From positions 62,001 to 126,000 of the forward strand of contig CAWADG010000014.1 of the NCBI GenBank assembly GCA_963780815.1: DNA of 64,000 nt, read 5' to 3'. The position numbers and the translations under genes are program-made. A model generated the notes under the pieces. It did not search any database. It was not told the DNA's origin and worked only from the letters and a program-made list of their open reading frames with translations. The DNA comes from VRUE01 sp963780815. GTDB taxonomy: Bacteria; Actinomycetota; Thermoleophilia; Solirubrobacterales; 70-9. Every line of letters begins with the position of its first letter. Position 1 is the stretch's first letter. Below are positions 1-8,295 of this stretch, piece by piece.

Positions 1-1047
1 CAGCGACGCCACGGTCGGCACGACCGTGAGCGAGGCGAGCCAGCTTTCGAACCGGTCCTGCTCGGCCTCGAGAATCGGCTCCGCGCGCGGGGCTTCGGCT
101 TGGCGCCCGCTCGCGTTGCGCTCGACGATCTGCTGGAAATCGTCGATGTCGTGGAGGGTGACCCCCGGGATCTGGCGGCACTCGGGCTCGATGTCGCGCG
201 GCACCGCGATGTCGATCAGCAGCAGCGGCCGCTCCTCGCGGCTCGCCATCACCTGACCGAGCTCGTCGCGCTCGACGATGTGGTGGGGCGAGTTGGTCGC
301 CGAGACCACGATGTCGGCCTTTCCGAGCTGCTCCGGCAGTTCCTCGAGGCGGACGGCGGTCCCGCCGAAGCGCTGGGCCAGGCCGATCGCCCGGTCGTGA
401 TGACGGTTGGCGACGAAGACAGTGGCGACGCCGCGCGCGACCAGCGCCCGCGCGACTAGCTCGGCCGTTTCTCCGGCGCCGATCACGAGGACGCGGCGCT
501 CGCCGAGGTCGCCGAGCGTGCGCCGGGCGAGCTCGACCGCCACCGAGGGGATCGAGACGCCGCGCTCGCCGATCGCGGTCTCCGCGCGGGCGCGGCCGCC
601 GCCGGCGAGGGCGCCGCGGAAGAGTCGATTGAGGACCGGTCCTGTCGCACCCTCGACCAGGGCGAGCTCGTAGGCGCGCTTGACCTGGCCCTGGACCTCG
701 GCCTCGCCGACGATCATCGAATCGAGCCCGGCGGTCACCCGGAACAGATGTCGCACGGCGTCGCTCGAGCGCAGCGAGTAGAGGTGGCTGAGCAGCTCGG
801 TCGGGCGCAGCTCCGCCTGGCGGGTGAGAATGCCGAGGGCGGTCGACTCTGCTTCGACCGGGTCGGACACGATCAGGTAGAGCTCGGTCCGGTTGCAGGT
901 CGATAGCGCGGCGGCCTCGTGGATCCCCTCGGCCGCCGTCAGCTCGTGGAGCGCTCCGACCGCCCGGCCCTCAGTCAGGGAGAGCCGCTCGCGCAGGTCG
1001 AGCGGCGCGGTCTTGTGCGAGACGCCGAGGGCCAGCAGCTCAGACAT
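1..1047 (-). CDS. hemA: Glutamyl-tRNA reductase, N-terminal 349 residues (gene runs off the window)
   Basis: HemA reduces glutamyl-tRNA to glutamate-1-semialdehyde, the first committed step of C5 heme synthesis. The protein starts MSELLALGVSHKTAP, the hallmark N-terminus, and carries STCNRTELY with the catalytic cysteine at residue 51. A Rossmann NADPH-binding stretch (RVLVIGAGETAELVARAL) lies near residues 185-205, and the frame stays open to base 1. The family is about 420-450 residues, so the C-terminal dimerisation domain is missing only because the window ends. The ATG at 1047 overlaps the stop of the upstream ccmD-like gene by one base (TGATG), implying translational coupling to the ccm genes. 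Heme synthesis next to heme export fits functionally. Confidence 0.95.
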   Translation of the reverse strand, partial: MSELLALGVSHKTAPLDLRERLSLTEGRAVGALHELTAAEGIHEAAALSTCNRTELYLIVSDPVEAESTALGILTRQAELRPTELLSHLYSLRSSDAVRHLFRVTAGLDSMIVGEAEVQGQVKRAYELALVEGATGPVLNRLFRGALAGGGRARAETAIGERGVSIPSVAVELARRTLGDLGERRVLVIGAGETAELVARALVARGVATVFVANRHHDRAIGLAQRFGGTAVRLEELPEQLGKADIVVSATNSPHHIVERDELGQVMASREERPLLLIDIAVPRDIEPECRQIPGVTLHDIDDFQQIVERNASGRQAEAPRAEPILEAEQDRFESWLASLTVVPTVASL

Positions 1048-1337
1048 CAGATGTCGCCTCCTCTGCTCTCGCTCGGGCCAGCGGAAACAGAGATGGACTG
1101 GCCCTCGCTCCCGCGTCCGGGGGCGACGTGGCTCTCCTCGATCGTCGGCGCGCTCTCGCTCGTGTCGTCGCCGTTGTTCTTGTTCTGCTCGGCGAACCCG
1201 GCCAGGTCGCGTAGCTCCCTCTCGATCCGCTGCAGTTTGATCGCCATGATCGAGACGTAGACGACGAGCAGGACCATGAAGACGACGTAGGCGCCGGCGA
1301 CGTACTTGCCGGCCTCGTCGAGCGGCAAGGCGGGCAT
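1047..1337 (-). CDS. ccmD: CcmD-like small single-span membrane protein
   Basis: A 96-residue protein with one strong transmembrane segment (about residues 12-34, AYVVFMVLLVVYVSIMAIKL) followed by a basic helix (QRIERELRDL), the layout of CcmD, which helps release heme-loaded CcmE from CcmABC. It begins directly after the ccmC stop with no gap and overlaps the hemA start. CcmD proteins are usually 45-70 residues. Here a low-complexity hydrophilic tail of about 40 residues is added, and the DNA encoding its end (1055-1128) is a copy of the dispersed repeat described below, read antisense. The identity rests on position and topology rather than sequence motifs. The tail is probably dispensable (inference). 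Confidence 0.7.
   Translation of the reverse strand: MPALPLDEAGKYVAGAYVVFMVLLVVYVSIMAIKLQRIERELRDLAGFAEQNKNNGDDTSESAPTIEESHVAPGRGSEGQSISVSAGPSESRGGDI
1055..1128 (+). repeat. Dispersed repeat copy R1
   Basis: This 74-base segment aligns along its whole length with R3 (28644-28716). Shared blocks include CGCCTCCTC, GCTCTCGCTCGG, GGAAACAGA, ATGGAC and CCGCGTCCGGGGGCG. It lies in the 3' part of the ccmD-like gene, antisense to it. Confidence 0.75.
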
Positions 1338-2060
1338 CTAGCTCACCTCCGGGGCGATCCGCGAGCGGGTGCCCGCAGGCGGGGCGTCGAGCGCGCGCCG
1401 CAGCCGCTTCACCTGGCCCGAGGCGCTCTTCGCGGTCAGCTCGAGCTTGACAAGGGTCAGCCAGAGCAGCGCCATCGCGGTCAGGCAGACGAGGAAGGTG
1501 AGCATCATCGAGCCCGGGAGGCCGCCGCCCGTGGTGGCGAAGACGCGCGGGTGGACGAGGCTTTCGGCGAGCCGCACCGCGATGAAGTTGAGCGGCACGA
1601 ATGCGCCGGCGGTGATCGCGAATACCGACGCGTACCGGGCCTGGCGGTCTCGATCCTCGATCGCGTAGCGGAACGGGTAGTAGGTCGCGTAGAGGAGGAA
1701 GACGATCAGGTAGCTGACCAGCGTCGGCTCGTCCCAGACCCACCAGTGGCCCCACGATGCCTTCGCCCAGATCGAGCCCGTGATCAGCACCGCGACGCCG
1801 AAGATCACCGAGATGTGGATCGAGACGTATGAGTAGGCGTCCCAGCGCCGGTCGCCGCTGCGGAGATGGAGGATCGCGAAGACGCCGCCGACGATGAAGC
1901 CGACCAGCGAGACCATCGCCAGCGGCACGTGGAGGTAGAAGATCTTCTGGATGAAGCCCTGGTCGGCGTCGTTCGGGGCGTAGAAGAAGACGAGCGAGAG
2001 CCCCGTGGCGAGCGCCACCACGGTCGCGATCGAGAGGGGTTTCAGTCCTTTGCCGTACAT
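1338..2060 (-). CDS. ccmC: Heme exporter protein CcmC (WWD domain)
   Basis: A 240-residue polytopic membrane protein with about six transmembrane segments. It has the tryptophan-rich heme-binding motif WGHWWVWDEPTL at residues 103-114 and two histidines that should flank the heme, His44 (FYLHVPLAM) and His170 (LVHPRVF). This is the CcmC layout, which loads heme onto the chaperone CcmE in System I cytochrome c maturation. Length matches the family. It follows ccmB by about 30 bases and abuts ccmD. No ccmE, ccmF or ccmH is in the window, so the rest of the pathway must be elsewhere. Confidence 0.9.
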   Translation of the reverse strand: MYGKGLKPLSIATVVALATGLSLVFFYAPNDADQGFIQKIFYLHVPLAMVSLVGFIVGGVFAILHLRSGDRRWDAYSYVSIHISVIFGVAVLITGSIWAKASWGHWWVWDEPTLVSYLIVFLLYATYYPFRYAIEDRDRQARYASVFAITAGAFVPLNFIAVRLAESLVHPRVFATTGGGLPGSMMLTFLVCLTAMALLWLTLVKLELTAKSASGQVKRLRRALDAPPAGTRSRIAPEVS

Positions 2061-2089
2061 CCGCTGCGGGCGCCCGCGGTGGCGCGTGC

Positions 2090-2779
2090 TCAGTCCTCCA
2101 GGAGGAAGTCGAAGACCGCGTATCCGACGAGGATGAAGATCAAATCGTATAGGCCGAGGACTGCAAGCCAGGTGCCGAAGCGCTCGTAGCCGGGGCCGCC
2201 CGCGGCGAGAAGGTGCCGGCTGGCCCCCGTGGCGGCGATCATCAGCGGCACCACGAGCGGCAACAGCACCAGCGGGCCGAGGAGGTCGCGGGCGCGCGAG
2301 TTCACCGCCATCGAGGAGATCAGGGTCCCCGTCGCGGCGAGCCCGATGTCGGCGAGCAGCAGCACCCCCGCAAGAGGCGGGATCGCCGCCGCCGAGTCGA
2401 GGAAGAAGATCGCGAAGACCGGGACGACGATCAGCTCGAGGATCCCCAGGTAGACGACGAGCGCCACCGCCTTCGCCGCGAACAGCGCCGTGCGATCGAT
2501 CGGCGCCAGCCGGATCGCGTCGAAGCCGCCCTCCTGGCGCTCGGCGACGAAGAGGCGGTTGATGCCGAGCACCGCGGCGAACAGCAGTGTGGCCCAGAGG
2601 ACGCCGGAGGCGAGGCTTCCCGAGAGCTGGGTTCGGTCGAGGCCGAAGCGGAAGATGACGAAGGTGGTGACGGCGAACAGCGCCATCGCCGGCAGCGACT
2701 GCAGGGTGCGGAGCTCGGTCCGGAGGTCCTTCTCGAGGATCGCCCGGAAGGCGACTGAGGAAGGGGTCATCGCGCTCAT
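2090..2779 (-). CDS. ccmB: Heme exporter permease CcmB
   Basis: A 229-residue integral membrane protein with about six hydrophobic segments and the CcmB-type N-terminus (ILEKDLRTELRT, then a long first span). It would form the membrane part of the CcmAB ABC transporter that drives CcmE release. The ATG overlaps the end of ccmA by four bases (ATGA), which indicates translational coupling. Size and neighbours agree with ccmB. I see no truncation. Confidence 0.9.
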   Translation of the reverse strand: MSAMTPSSVAFRAILEKDLRTELRTLQSLPAMALFAVTTFVIFRFGLDRTQLSGSLASGVLWATLLFAAVLGINRLFVAERQEGGFDAIRLAPIDRTALFAAKAVALVVYLGILELIVVPVFAIFFLDSAAAIPPLAGVLLLADIGLAATGTLISSMAVNSRARDLLGPLVLLPLVVPLMIAATGASRHLLAAGGPGYERFGTWLAVLGLYDLIFILVGYAVFDFLLED

Positions 2780-3438
2780 CGAAGCACCCCCTCCGCGACC
2801 TCGGCCCGGCCGCCGACCGCGAGCCGCAGGGTCCGGTCGGCCTCGTCGCCGAAGCGCTCGGGATCGTGGGTGACGACGACTCGGGTCCGGTCCGGCCCGG
2901 GGCCGATCAGGCCGCTCGCCAGCTCGCGCCCCTCCTCGTCGAGGTGGGAGTCGGGCTCGTCGAGAAGGAGCAGCTCTGGCTCGTGCAGAACGCAGCGGCA
3001 GATCGCCAGCCGCTGCCGCATCCCGGCCGAGAGATCGCCGACTCGCTCGTCGGCGCGCCGCTCCATCCCGATCGCCCGCAGGGCCGACTCGATCCGGGCC
3101 TCGCAGGGCTCACCAGCGATCCCCTGCAGCCGGGCGTGGAAGCGGAGGTTCTCCCGGCCGCTGAGCTCGCGGTAGAGGAGCGGCTCGTGGCCGAGGTAAC
3201 CGACACGCCCCCGCAGCTTCCAGGCCTCCCTCGGCAGCGGGCAGCCGAGGACCTCGACCGCGCCGCCGGTCGGCCGCAGCAGGGTCGCCAGGATCCGCAG
3301 CAGCGTCGTCTTCCCGGCCCCGTTCGAGCCGAGCACGAGCAGGGTCTCGCCCGCCCCGATGCTGAGGTCGACCCCCTCCAGGGCCGCCCGTTCGCCGAAT
3401 TCGTGGCGCAGGCCGCGCAGCTCGATCGCCGTGCTCAC
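2776..3438 (-). CDS. ccmA: Heme exporter ATP-binding protein CcmA
   Basis: A 220-residue ABC ATPase. Walker A is GSNGAGKTT at residues 37-45, the signature is LSAGMRQR at 136-143, Walker B is LLLLDE at 156-161, and a switch histidine lies in VVVTHDPE. The single compact nucleotide-binding domain, its size and its place ahead of ccmB and ccmC identify it as CcmA. It starts 36 bases downstream of the aldehyde dehydrogenase stop, so the dehydrogenase may share the transcript. Energy from this subunit drives heme handover in cytochrome c biogenesis. Confidence 0.92.
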   Translation of the reverse strand: MSTAIELRGLRHEFGERAALEGVDLSIGAGETLLVLGSNGAGKTTLLRILATLLRPTGGAVEVLGCPLPREAWKLRGRVGYLGHEPLLYRELSGRENLRFHARLQGIAGEPCEARIESALRAIGMERRADERVGDLSAGMRQRLAICRCVLHEPELLLLDEPDSHLDEEGRELASGLIGPGPDRTRVVVTHDPERFGDEADRTLRLAVGGRAEVAEGVLR

Positions 3439-3474
3439 CCCGGGGATTGTCCCCGAGCGGCGTCGAATCGCGAC

Positions 3475-5070
3475 TCAGCCGCGCTTCTTGCGAAGCGTCC
3501 GCCGCCCGACCGCGAGCAGCGGCCCCGCCCCCTCACGCAGCGCGGCGGTTCTTTCGGCACCCCTGCCGTAGAGCAGCTTCGCCGAGGCGCGGACGGCCTC
3601 GCCGAGGGTGCGGTCGTAGGGATGCCACCAGAAGTCGCGCGTGAGCCCCGGCTCCCAGGCGTTCATCTTGATGTTCACGCACTCGTAGAAGCCGAACTTC
3701 GAGTGCGATCGGCCGACGCCGGAGTCCTTGACGCCGCCCCAAGAGCACTGGCAGGCGCCGTGGCTGAAGGAGTGGTCGTTGACCCAGACCATCCCCGATT
3801 CGATCCTGCGCGCGATCCGCTCGCCCTTCTGCCGGTCCTTGGTCCAGACCGAGGCGCCTAGGCCGAACTCCGAGTCGTTGGCGAGCTCGATCGCCTCCTG
3901 CTCGGAATCGACGACGACGATCGGCAGGACCGGGCCGAAGATCTCCTCGCGCATGATCCGCATCTCGTGGGTGACCCCGGTGAGGACGGTCGGGGCGATG
4001 AACTTCCCCGGCAGGCCGGCGACATCGGTCGGACCGCCGCAGAGCTTGGTCGCGCCGGAGGCGACCGCGTCATCGATCAGTTCGACGACGATGCCGTACT
4101 GGTCGTCAGAGGTCATCGGGCCGATCTCGGTCTCCCACTGCATTGGGTCGCCGAGCCGCAGCCGCTCGCTCTCACGGGCGACGCCCTCGACGAAGCGGTC
4201 GGCGATCTGGCGGTCGACGTAGACCCGCTCGATCCCGGAGCAGGTTTGGCCGGCGTTGGCGAAGCCGCCCCAGACCGCGCCCGAGATCGCGTTGTCGAGG
4301 TCGGCGTCGGCGCAGACGATCATCGGGTCCTTTCCGCCCAGCTCGAGCACCGAGCCCTTGAGCTGCTGGGCGCAGACCTCGCCGACCTTGCGGCCGACCT
4401 CGACCGAGCCGGTGAAGAAGATCTTGCCGGCGCTCGAGCGGGCGAGAGCGTCACCGACGGCGCCGCCGCCGTGGACGACGCGGACCAATCCCTCGGGCAG
4501 GCCGCCCTTCTCGAAGACACGGCAGATCGCCTCGCCCAGCAGCGGCGTCAGGCTGGCCGGCTTGAGGACGATGCCGTTGCCCGCCATCAGCGCGATCGCG
4601 ACCTCGCCGAATGGGATCGACCACGGGTAGTTCCACGGCGCGATCACCCCGACGACGCCGATCGGCTCGTAGGAGAAGCGGCCTTTCTTGCTCATCAGGA
4701 AGGCCTGCGACATCCGCACCTTCTCGTCGGCGAGGATCTTCGGCCCGGCCTTGGCGCACCAGTGCAGCGCGTCGACCGTCGGCAGCAGCTCCATCGTGTA
4801 GGCCTCGGCCCGCGGCTTCCCCTGCTCGTTGACGAGCAGCTCGGCGATCTCGTCGATGTCGTCGAGCAGGGCGGCGGCGGCGCGGCGCAGGTAGGCGGCG
4901 CGATCGTCGAGCGAGAGCTCGGCCCAGGCAGGCTGGATGCGGGCGACGTCGTCGACCACGCCCTGGACCTGGTCGGGCGTGATCGTCGCAACCGAGCCGA
5001 CGAGCTCGCCGGTGGCGGGGTTGAACGACTCGAGGGTGGACGCGGCTGGGCGTGCTTCTGTGGTGGCCAT
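3475..5070 (-). CDS. NAD(P)-dependent aldehyde dehydrogenase
   Basis: A 531-residue member of the aldehyde dehydrogenase superfamily. The general base Glu243 sits in LELGGKDP, the nucleophile Cys277 in GQTCSGIERV, and the cofactor-site motif PWNYP is near residue 145. I start it at the ATG at 5070 (MATTEARPAAS). The frame continues 30 codons further upstream, but those codons lie inside a long inverted repeat (5095-5206) and look non-coding. The C-terminus carries about 50 residues beyond the usual core and ends in a basic stretch. The substrate cannot be read from the sequence; semialdehydes or medium-chain aldehydes are possible. It is divergent from rarA and first in line before ccmABC-hemA. 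Confidence 0.9.
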   Translation of the reverse strand: MATTEARPAASTLESFNPATGELVGSVATITPDQVQGVVDDVARIQPAWAELSLDDRAAYLRRAAAALLDDIDEIAELLVNEQGKPRAEAYTMELLPTVDALHWCAKAGPKILADEKVRMSQAFLMSKKGRFSYEPIGVVGVIAPWNYPWSIPFGEVAIALMAGNGIVLKPASLTPLLGEAICRVFEKGGLPEGLVRVVHGGGAVGDALARSSAGKIFFTGSVEVGRKVGEVCAQQLKGSVLELGGKDPMIVCADADLDNAISGAVWGGFANAGQTCSGIERVYVDRQIADRFVEGVARESERLRLGDPMQWETEIGPMTSDDQYGIVVELIDDAVASGATKLCGGPTDVAGLPGKFIAPTVLTGVTHEMRIMREEIFGPVLPIVVVDSEQEAIELANDSEFGLGASVWTKDRQKGERIARRIESGMVWVNDHSFSHGACQCSWGGVKDSGVGRSHSKFGFYECVNIKMNAWEPGLTRDFWWHPYDRTLGEAVRASAKLLYGRGAERTAALREGAGPLLAVGRRTLRKKRG

Positions 5071-5094
5071 ACGGTCGATTCTAAGCGGGTTTGA

Positions 5095-5206
5095 AGGGGA
5101 TCGGGGCAGTATCGGTAGTCGCCTGAACCCAATCTGGAGCCGCTTCGCGGCAGGAATCACTCCGCGGTGCCGAGGGGAGGCTCCCCCGACACTGCCCCGA
5201 TCCCCT
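5095..5206. repeat. Long inverted repeat in the aldehyde dehydrogenase/rarA divergent promoter region (element C)
   Basis: The arms AGGGGATCGGGGCAGT (5095-5110) and ACTGCCCCGATCCCCT (5191-5206) are perfect complements, and four more pairs follow inward after one mismatch. The inner part holds small hairpins (GCCGCTTCGCGGC, and GGGGAGGCTCCCC). It fills most of the 150-base gap between the two divergent start codons at 5070 and 5221. It could be a mobile palindromic element, an operator, or a cruciform-forming site. The overall layout, long arms plus an inner hairpin, resembles the elements at 49246 and 55531. Confidence 0.75.
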
Positions 5207-5220
5207 CATACTCAGCCGTA

Positions 5221-6567
5221 GTGTCAGACCGGTTGTTCAGCGACGAAGAGGCACGCCCAGCTGCCACCTCAGCGGGCTCGGCTCCGTCGCGGGATGCTCC
5301 TTTGGCGGTGCGGATGCGGCCGCGGTCGTTGGAGGAGATCGTCGGGCAGGAGCAGGTGCTGGGGGAGGGGTCGGCGCTGCGGGCCGCTGTCGAGGCCGGC
5401 CGCCCCCACAGCGCGATCCTCTACGGGCCCCCCGGCTCGGGTAAGACGACCCTGGCGCGGATTGCCGCGGCCGGCTCCGAGTGGGCGTTCGAGGAGGAGT
5501 CGGCCGTCAACGCCGGGCGAGCCGAGATCCGGGCCGTGATCGGGCGGGCCGAGGAGCGGCGGCGGACGAGCGGGCGCCACACGGTCCTCTTCCTCGACGA
5601 GATCCACCGCTTCAACAAGGCCCAGCAGGACGCGCTTCTGCCCGCGGTCGAGGAGGGCCTCCTGACCCTGATCGGAGCGACGACGCAGAACCCCTACTTC
5701 GAGGTCAACTCGGCGCTGCTGTCGCGCTGCCAGATCTACGAGCTGGCACCGCTCGATCCCAGCCAGGTCGAGGAGCTGCTGCGCCGCGCCCTCGCCGATC
5801 CGAAGCGCGGGCTGCCGGATCCGCCGCCGGTCGAGGACGCGGCGCTGGCGATGCTCGCCCATCGCAGCGGCGGCGACGCCCGGGTCGCCCTCTCTGCGTT
5901 GGAGCGCGCGGTCGAGCGCTCGGCGGACGGTGAGGCGGTCGGCGTCGCAGCGATCGAGGATGCCCTGCAGCGCAAGGCGATCGACTTCGACCGCCAGGGC
6001 GACCGCCACTACGACTTCATCTCGGCCTGGATCAAGGCGACCCGCGGCTCTGACGTCGACGCCTCGCTCTACTACCTGGCGGTGATGCTCGAGGGTGGCG
6101 AGGACCCTCGCTTCATCGTCCGCCGGATGGTGATCTTCGCCTCCGAGGACATCGGCAACGCCGATCCGCAGGCGCTGCTCATCGCCGACGCCGCGGCGCG
6201 CGCCGTCGACCGCGTCGGCCTCCCCGAGTGTGCCCTCAACCTCGCCCAGGCCGCGGTCCATCTCGCGCTGGCGCCGAAGTCGAACGCCTCGATGAAGGCG
6301 CTCTCCGCCGCCCGCGCGGAGGTCCGTGAGAACGGCGCCCAGACCCCACCCGACCACCTCCGCGACGCCCACTACCCCGGGGCCGGCAGCCTCGGGCGCG
6401 GCGAGGGCTACCGCTACCCACACGACGAGCCGGACGGTGTCGCCGACCAGCCGCTGATGCCCGAGGGACTGGAAAATCGGCGTTTCTATGAGCCGACCGG
6501 CCGCGGGTTCGAGGCCGAGCTCGGGCGTCGCCTCGAGACGCTCAGAAATTTGCTCAAAGAGTCCTGA
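5221..6567 (+). CDS. rarA: Replication-associated recombination protein A (RarA/MgsA-type AAA+ ATPase)
   Basis: A 448-residue AAA+ ATPase of the RarA/Mgs1/WRNIP1 family, which acts at stalled replication forks. Walker A is YGPPGSGKTT near residues 68-77, Walker B is FLDEIHRFNKAQQD, sensor 1 is LIGATTQNPYFEVN with LLSRC following, and the C-terminal tetramerisation region contains YDFISAWIKATRGSD. I choose the GTG at 5221 because the 18 codons upstream of it (from an ATG at 5167) lie in the inverted repeat and do not resemble the family N-terminus. It stands alone, with two strong hairpins behind it. Confidence 0.93.
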   Translation: MSDRLFSDEEARPAATSAGSAPSRDAPLAVRMRPRSLEEIVGQEQVLGEGSALRAAVEAGRPHSAILYGPPGSGKTTLARIAAAGSEWAFEEESAVNAGRAEIRAVIGRAEERRRTSGRHTVLFLDEIHRFNKAQQDALLPAVEEGLLTLIGATTQNPYFEVNSALLSRCQIYELAPLDPSQVEELLRRALADPKRGLPDPPPVEDAALAMLAHRSGGDARVALSALERAVERSADGEAVGVAAIEDALQRKAIDFDRQGDRHYDFISAWIKATRGSDVDASLYYLAVMLEGGEDPRFIVRRMVIFASEDIGNADPQALLIADAAARAVDRVGLPECALNLAQAAVHLALAPKSNASMKALSAARAEVRENGAQTPPDHLRDAHYPGAGSLGRGEGYRYPHDEPDGVADQPLMPEGLENRRFYEPTGRGFEAELGRRLETLRNLLKES

Positions 6568-6643
6568 ATCGCCGGCGCAACTTCCCCTGCGACCCCGTGT
6601 TTCGGAGGTTGGCTTTCCAAGCTAGAGCCAGGGAGAGCCGACA

Positions 6644-6678
6644 CCGGCCGGAGGCCTGGACTGGGGGCCTCCGGCCGG
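6644..6678 (+). terminator. GC-rich hairpin after rarA
   Basis: The arms CCGGCCGGAGGCC (6644-6656) and GGCCTCCGGCCGG (6666-6678) pair perfectly over 13 bases with a 9-base loop. It lies 77 bases past the rarA stop. There is no U-run, as is common in high-GC genomes, so terminator function is inferred. Confidence 0.6.
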
Positions 6679-6704
6679 ACCTAAGTCAAGGGAGACAGGG
6701 GGGA

Positions 6705-6737
6705 CTCGACGACCGCGCTCAGGGCGCGGTTGTCGAG
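6705..6737 (+). other. Second intergenic hairpin upstream of the DUF1385 gene
   Basis: CTCGACGACCGCGC (6705-6718) pairs with GCGCGGTTGTCGAG (6724-6737) over 14 bases with one G-T wobble and a 5-base loop. It sits 30 bases before the GTG start at 6768. It may be part of the rarA terminator or a leader hairpin of the next gene. The sequence alone does not decide. Confidence 0.5.
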
Positions 6738-6767
6738 CGCCTGCAGCGAATCCCTACCCTGGTGGGT

Positions 6768-7592
6768 GTGAGCGAACGGCTGAGACTCGGCGGGATGGCG
6801 CTCCGCAACGGGCTGCTGATCCACGGGCCGACCCACTGGGCCGCGGCGGTCCGGGCCGCCGACGGCTCGATTGCGGTCGCCTCGGAGCCGAAGCCGGAGC
6901 TCGCGCCGCGGCTCGCCGCGCGCCTGCCGGGCCTCCGCGGGCCGCTGAAACTGGCCGAGGCGATGGCGGTGCTGCCGCTCGTCCGCCGGCGCCTGCCGGC
7001 AGCAAGGCTGCCCTTCGAGGACCCACGGGTGATGGCGGCGATCGCCGCGACGCTGGCTGCGACGGCGGTGCTGAGGCGAAAGCTCGTCTCGCCCGGTATG
7101 CGCGAGGGCGTCATCCAGGTCGTCGGCGCGGTCCCGGCCCTCGTCGCCCTCAGCGATCGCAACCTCGCCGCGTACCATGGGGTCGAGCACAAGGCGATCG
7201 CCGCCTACGAGCAGGGCATCGAGGACCCCGCCACCGTCCCCAAGGAGCACGACCGCTGCGGCTCGAACCTGATCGCGCCGATGATGATCCTCTCCGTCGG
7301 GGGCAGCGTCCTGCTCGAGCGGCTGGTCGAGAGCCCCGGCCCGATCGCGAGGGCCGGCGTCGGCCTCGGCGGCGCCTCGCTCGCGGTCGAGATGTTCGCC
7401 TGGAGCGACCGCAACCACGGGGCCCCGCTGGCCGAGGTGTTCCACGCGCCCGGCCGCGAGATCCAGCGGCTGATCGCGACCAAGGAGCCGACTCCAGAGC
7501 AGCTCGAGGTCGGGGTCGCCGCCCTCGCCGAGATCCTGCGGGTCGAGGGTGACTACACTGCTCCCGCCCGCGGCGGACGCGGGAGCGAGTGA
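6768..7592 (+). CDS. DUF1385 (YqhQ-family) membrane protein
   Basis: A 274-residue protein with the family motifs HGVEHKAIAAYEQG (around residue 137) and HDRCGSNLI (around residue 160), a predicted metal-type His/Glu/Cys set, and several hydrophobic segments. The N-terminus GGMALRNGLLIHGPTHW matches the start of YqhQ-like proteins, so I begin at the GTG at 6768. The frame opens further upstream, but that DNA forms two hairpins. The biochemical role of the family is not established. It is often near cell-envelope or translation genes in Gram-positives. It is followed by methylmalonyl-CoA epimerase on the same strand, 60 bases away. Confidence 0.85.
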   Translation: MSERLRLGGMALRNGLLIHGPTHWAAAVRAADGSIAVASEPKPELAPRLAARLPGLRGPLKLAEAMAVLPLVRRRLPAARLPFEDPRVMAAIAATLAATAVLRRKLVSPGMREGVIQVVGAVPALVALSDRNLAAYHGVEHKAIAAYEQGIEDPATVPKEHDRCGSNLIAPMMILSVGGSVLLERLVESPGPIARAGVGLGGASLAVEMFAWSDRNHGAPLAEVFHAPGREIQRLIATKEPTPEQLEVGVAALAEILRVEGDYTAPARGGRGSE

Positions 7593-7651
7593 GCAAGATC
7601 TCCGGAAATATGAGTGCGAACGAGCGAGAGCAGAGCACGCGGGCGGAATAG

Positions 7652-8068
7652 ATGTTCGGACGGATCGATCACATCGGAGTCGCGGTCGAGGACCTCGACG
7701 CAGCGATTGCGCTTTATGAGACCAGCTTCGAGATGGCGCTCGCCCACCGCGAGACCGTCGAGTCGCAGGGGGTCGAGGCCGTCCTCCTCGACATCGGGGA
7801 CGGCCACGTCGAGCTGCTCCGCCCGCTCGCGGCCGACACCGCCGTCGGCAAGTTCATCGATCGCAAGGGCCCCGGGCTGCATCACGTCGCCTACGCCGTC
7901 GACGACATCGACGCGACGCTGACTTCGTTGCGCGACGCCGGCATCGGGCTGATCGACGCAGTGGCCCGGGTCGGCATCCGCGACAGCCGCGTCGCCTTCC
8001 TCCATCCGCGCTCGACCGGCGGCGTGCTGACCGAGATCGTCGAGCCCGCGGGGCACGGAGCGAACTGA
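7652..8068 (+). CDS. mce: Methylmalonyl-CoA epimerase (VOC fold)
   Basis: A 138-residue vicinal-oxygen-chelate protein that would interconvert (S)- and (R)-methylmalonyl-CoA. Metal ligands are visible in the repeated half-domains: IDHIGVAVEDL near the N-terminus, HVELLRPL, GLHHVAYAVDDI, and TEIVEP at the end. Length and motifs match bacterial epimerases. The mutase (44856) and carboxylase beta chain (47671) of the same pathway are in this window but 37-40 kb away. The stop overlaps the next ATG by one base (TGATG), so the small downstream gene is co-translated. Confidence 0.92.
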   Translation: MFGRIDHIGVAVEDLDAAIALYETSFEMALAHRETVESQGVEAVLLDIGDGHVELLRPLAADTAVGKFIDRKGPGLHHVAYAVDDIDATLTSLRDAGIGLIDAVARVGIRDSRVAFLHPRSTGGVLTEIVEPAGHGAN

Positions 8069-8295
8069 TGGCTGACGCGCAGCGGGTCGAGATCGGGTTC
8101 GAGGGCGGCCAGGTCGTCTCGGTCAGGCTCGGCGACGACGCACTCAAGGACCTTCGCAAGCAGCTCGAGAAGGGCGGCTGGTACGACGTCAACACCGAGG
8201 ACGGGGTCCTCGCCGTCTACCTCGGCAAGGTCGCCTTCCTGCGCATCGACTCCGGCGAGCACCGGGTCGGCTTCACCCTCGGCAGCTCCGACTGA
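8068..8295 (+). CDS. Small conserved-looking protein of unknown function
   Basis: A 75-residue acidic protein (MADAQRVEIGFEGGQVVSV...) predicted to be a compact alpha/beta fold with no membrane segment. The gene overlaps the epimerase stop and its own stop overlaps the next start at 8295, so three genes form a tightly coupled set. I do not recognise the family with certainty. The even composition and overlapping starts argue that it is a real gene. A link to the epimerase or to the methyltransferase is only positional. Confidence 0.7.
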   Translation: MADAQRVEIGFEGGQVVSVRLGDDALKDLRKQLEKGGWYDVNTEDGVLAVYLGKVAFLRIDSGEHRVGFTLGSSD

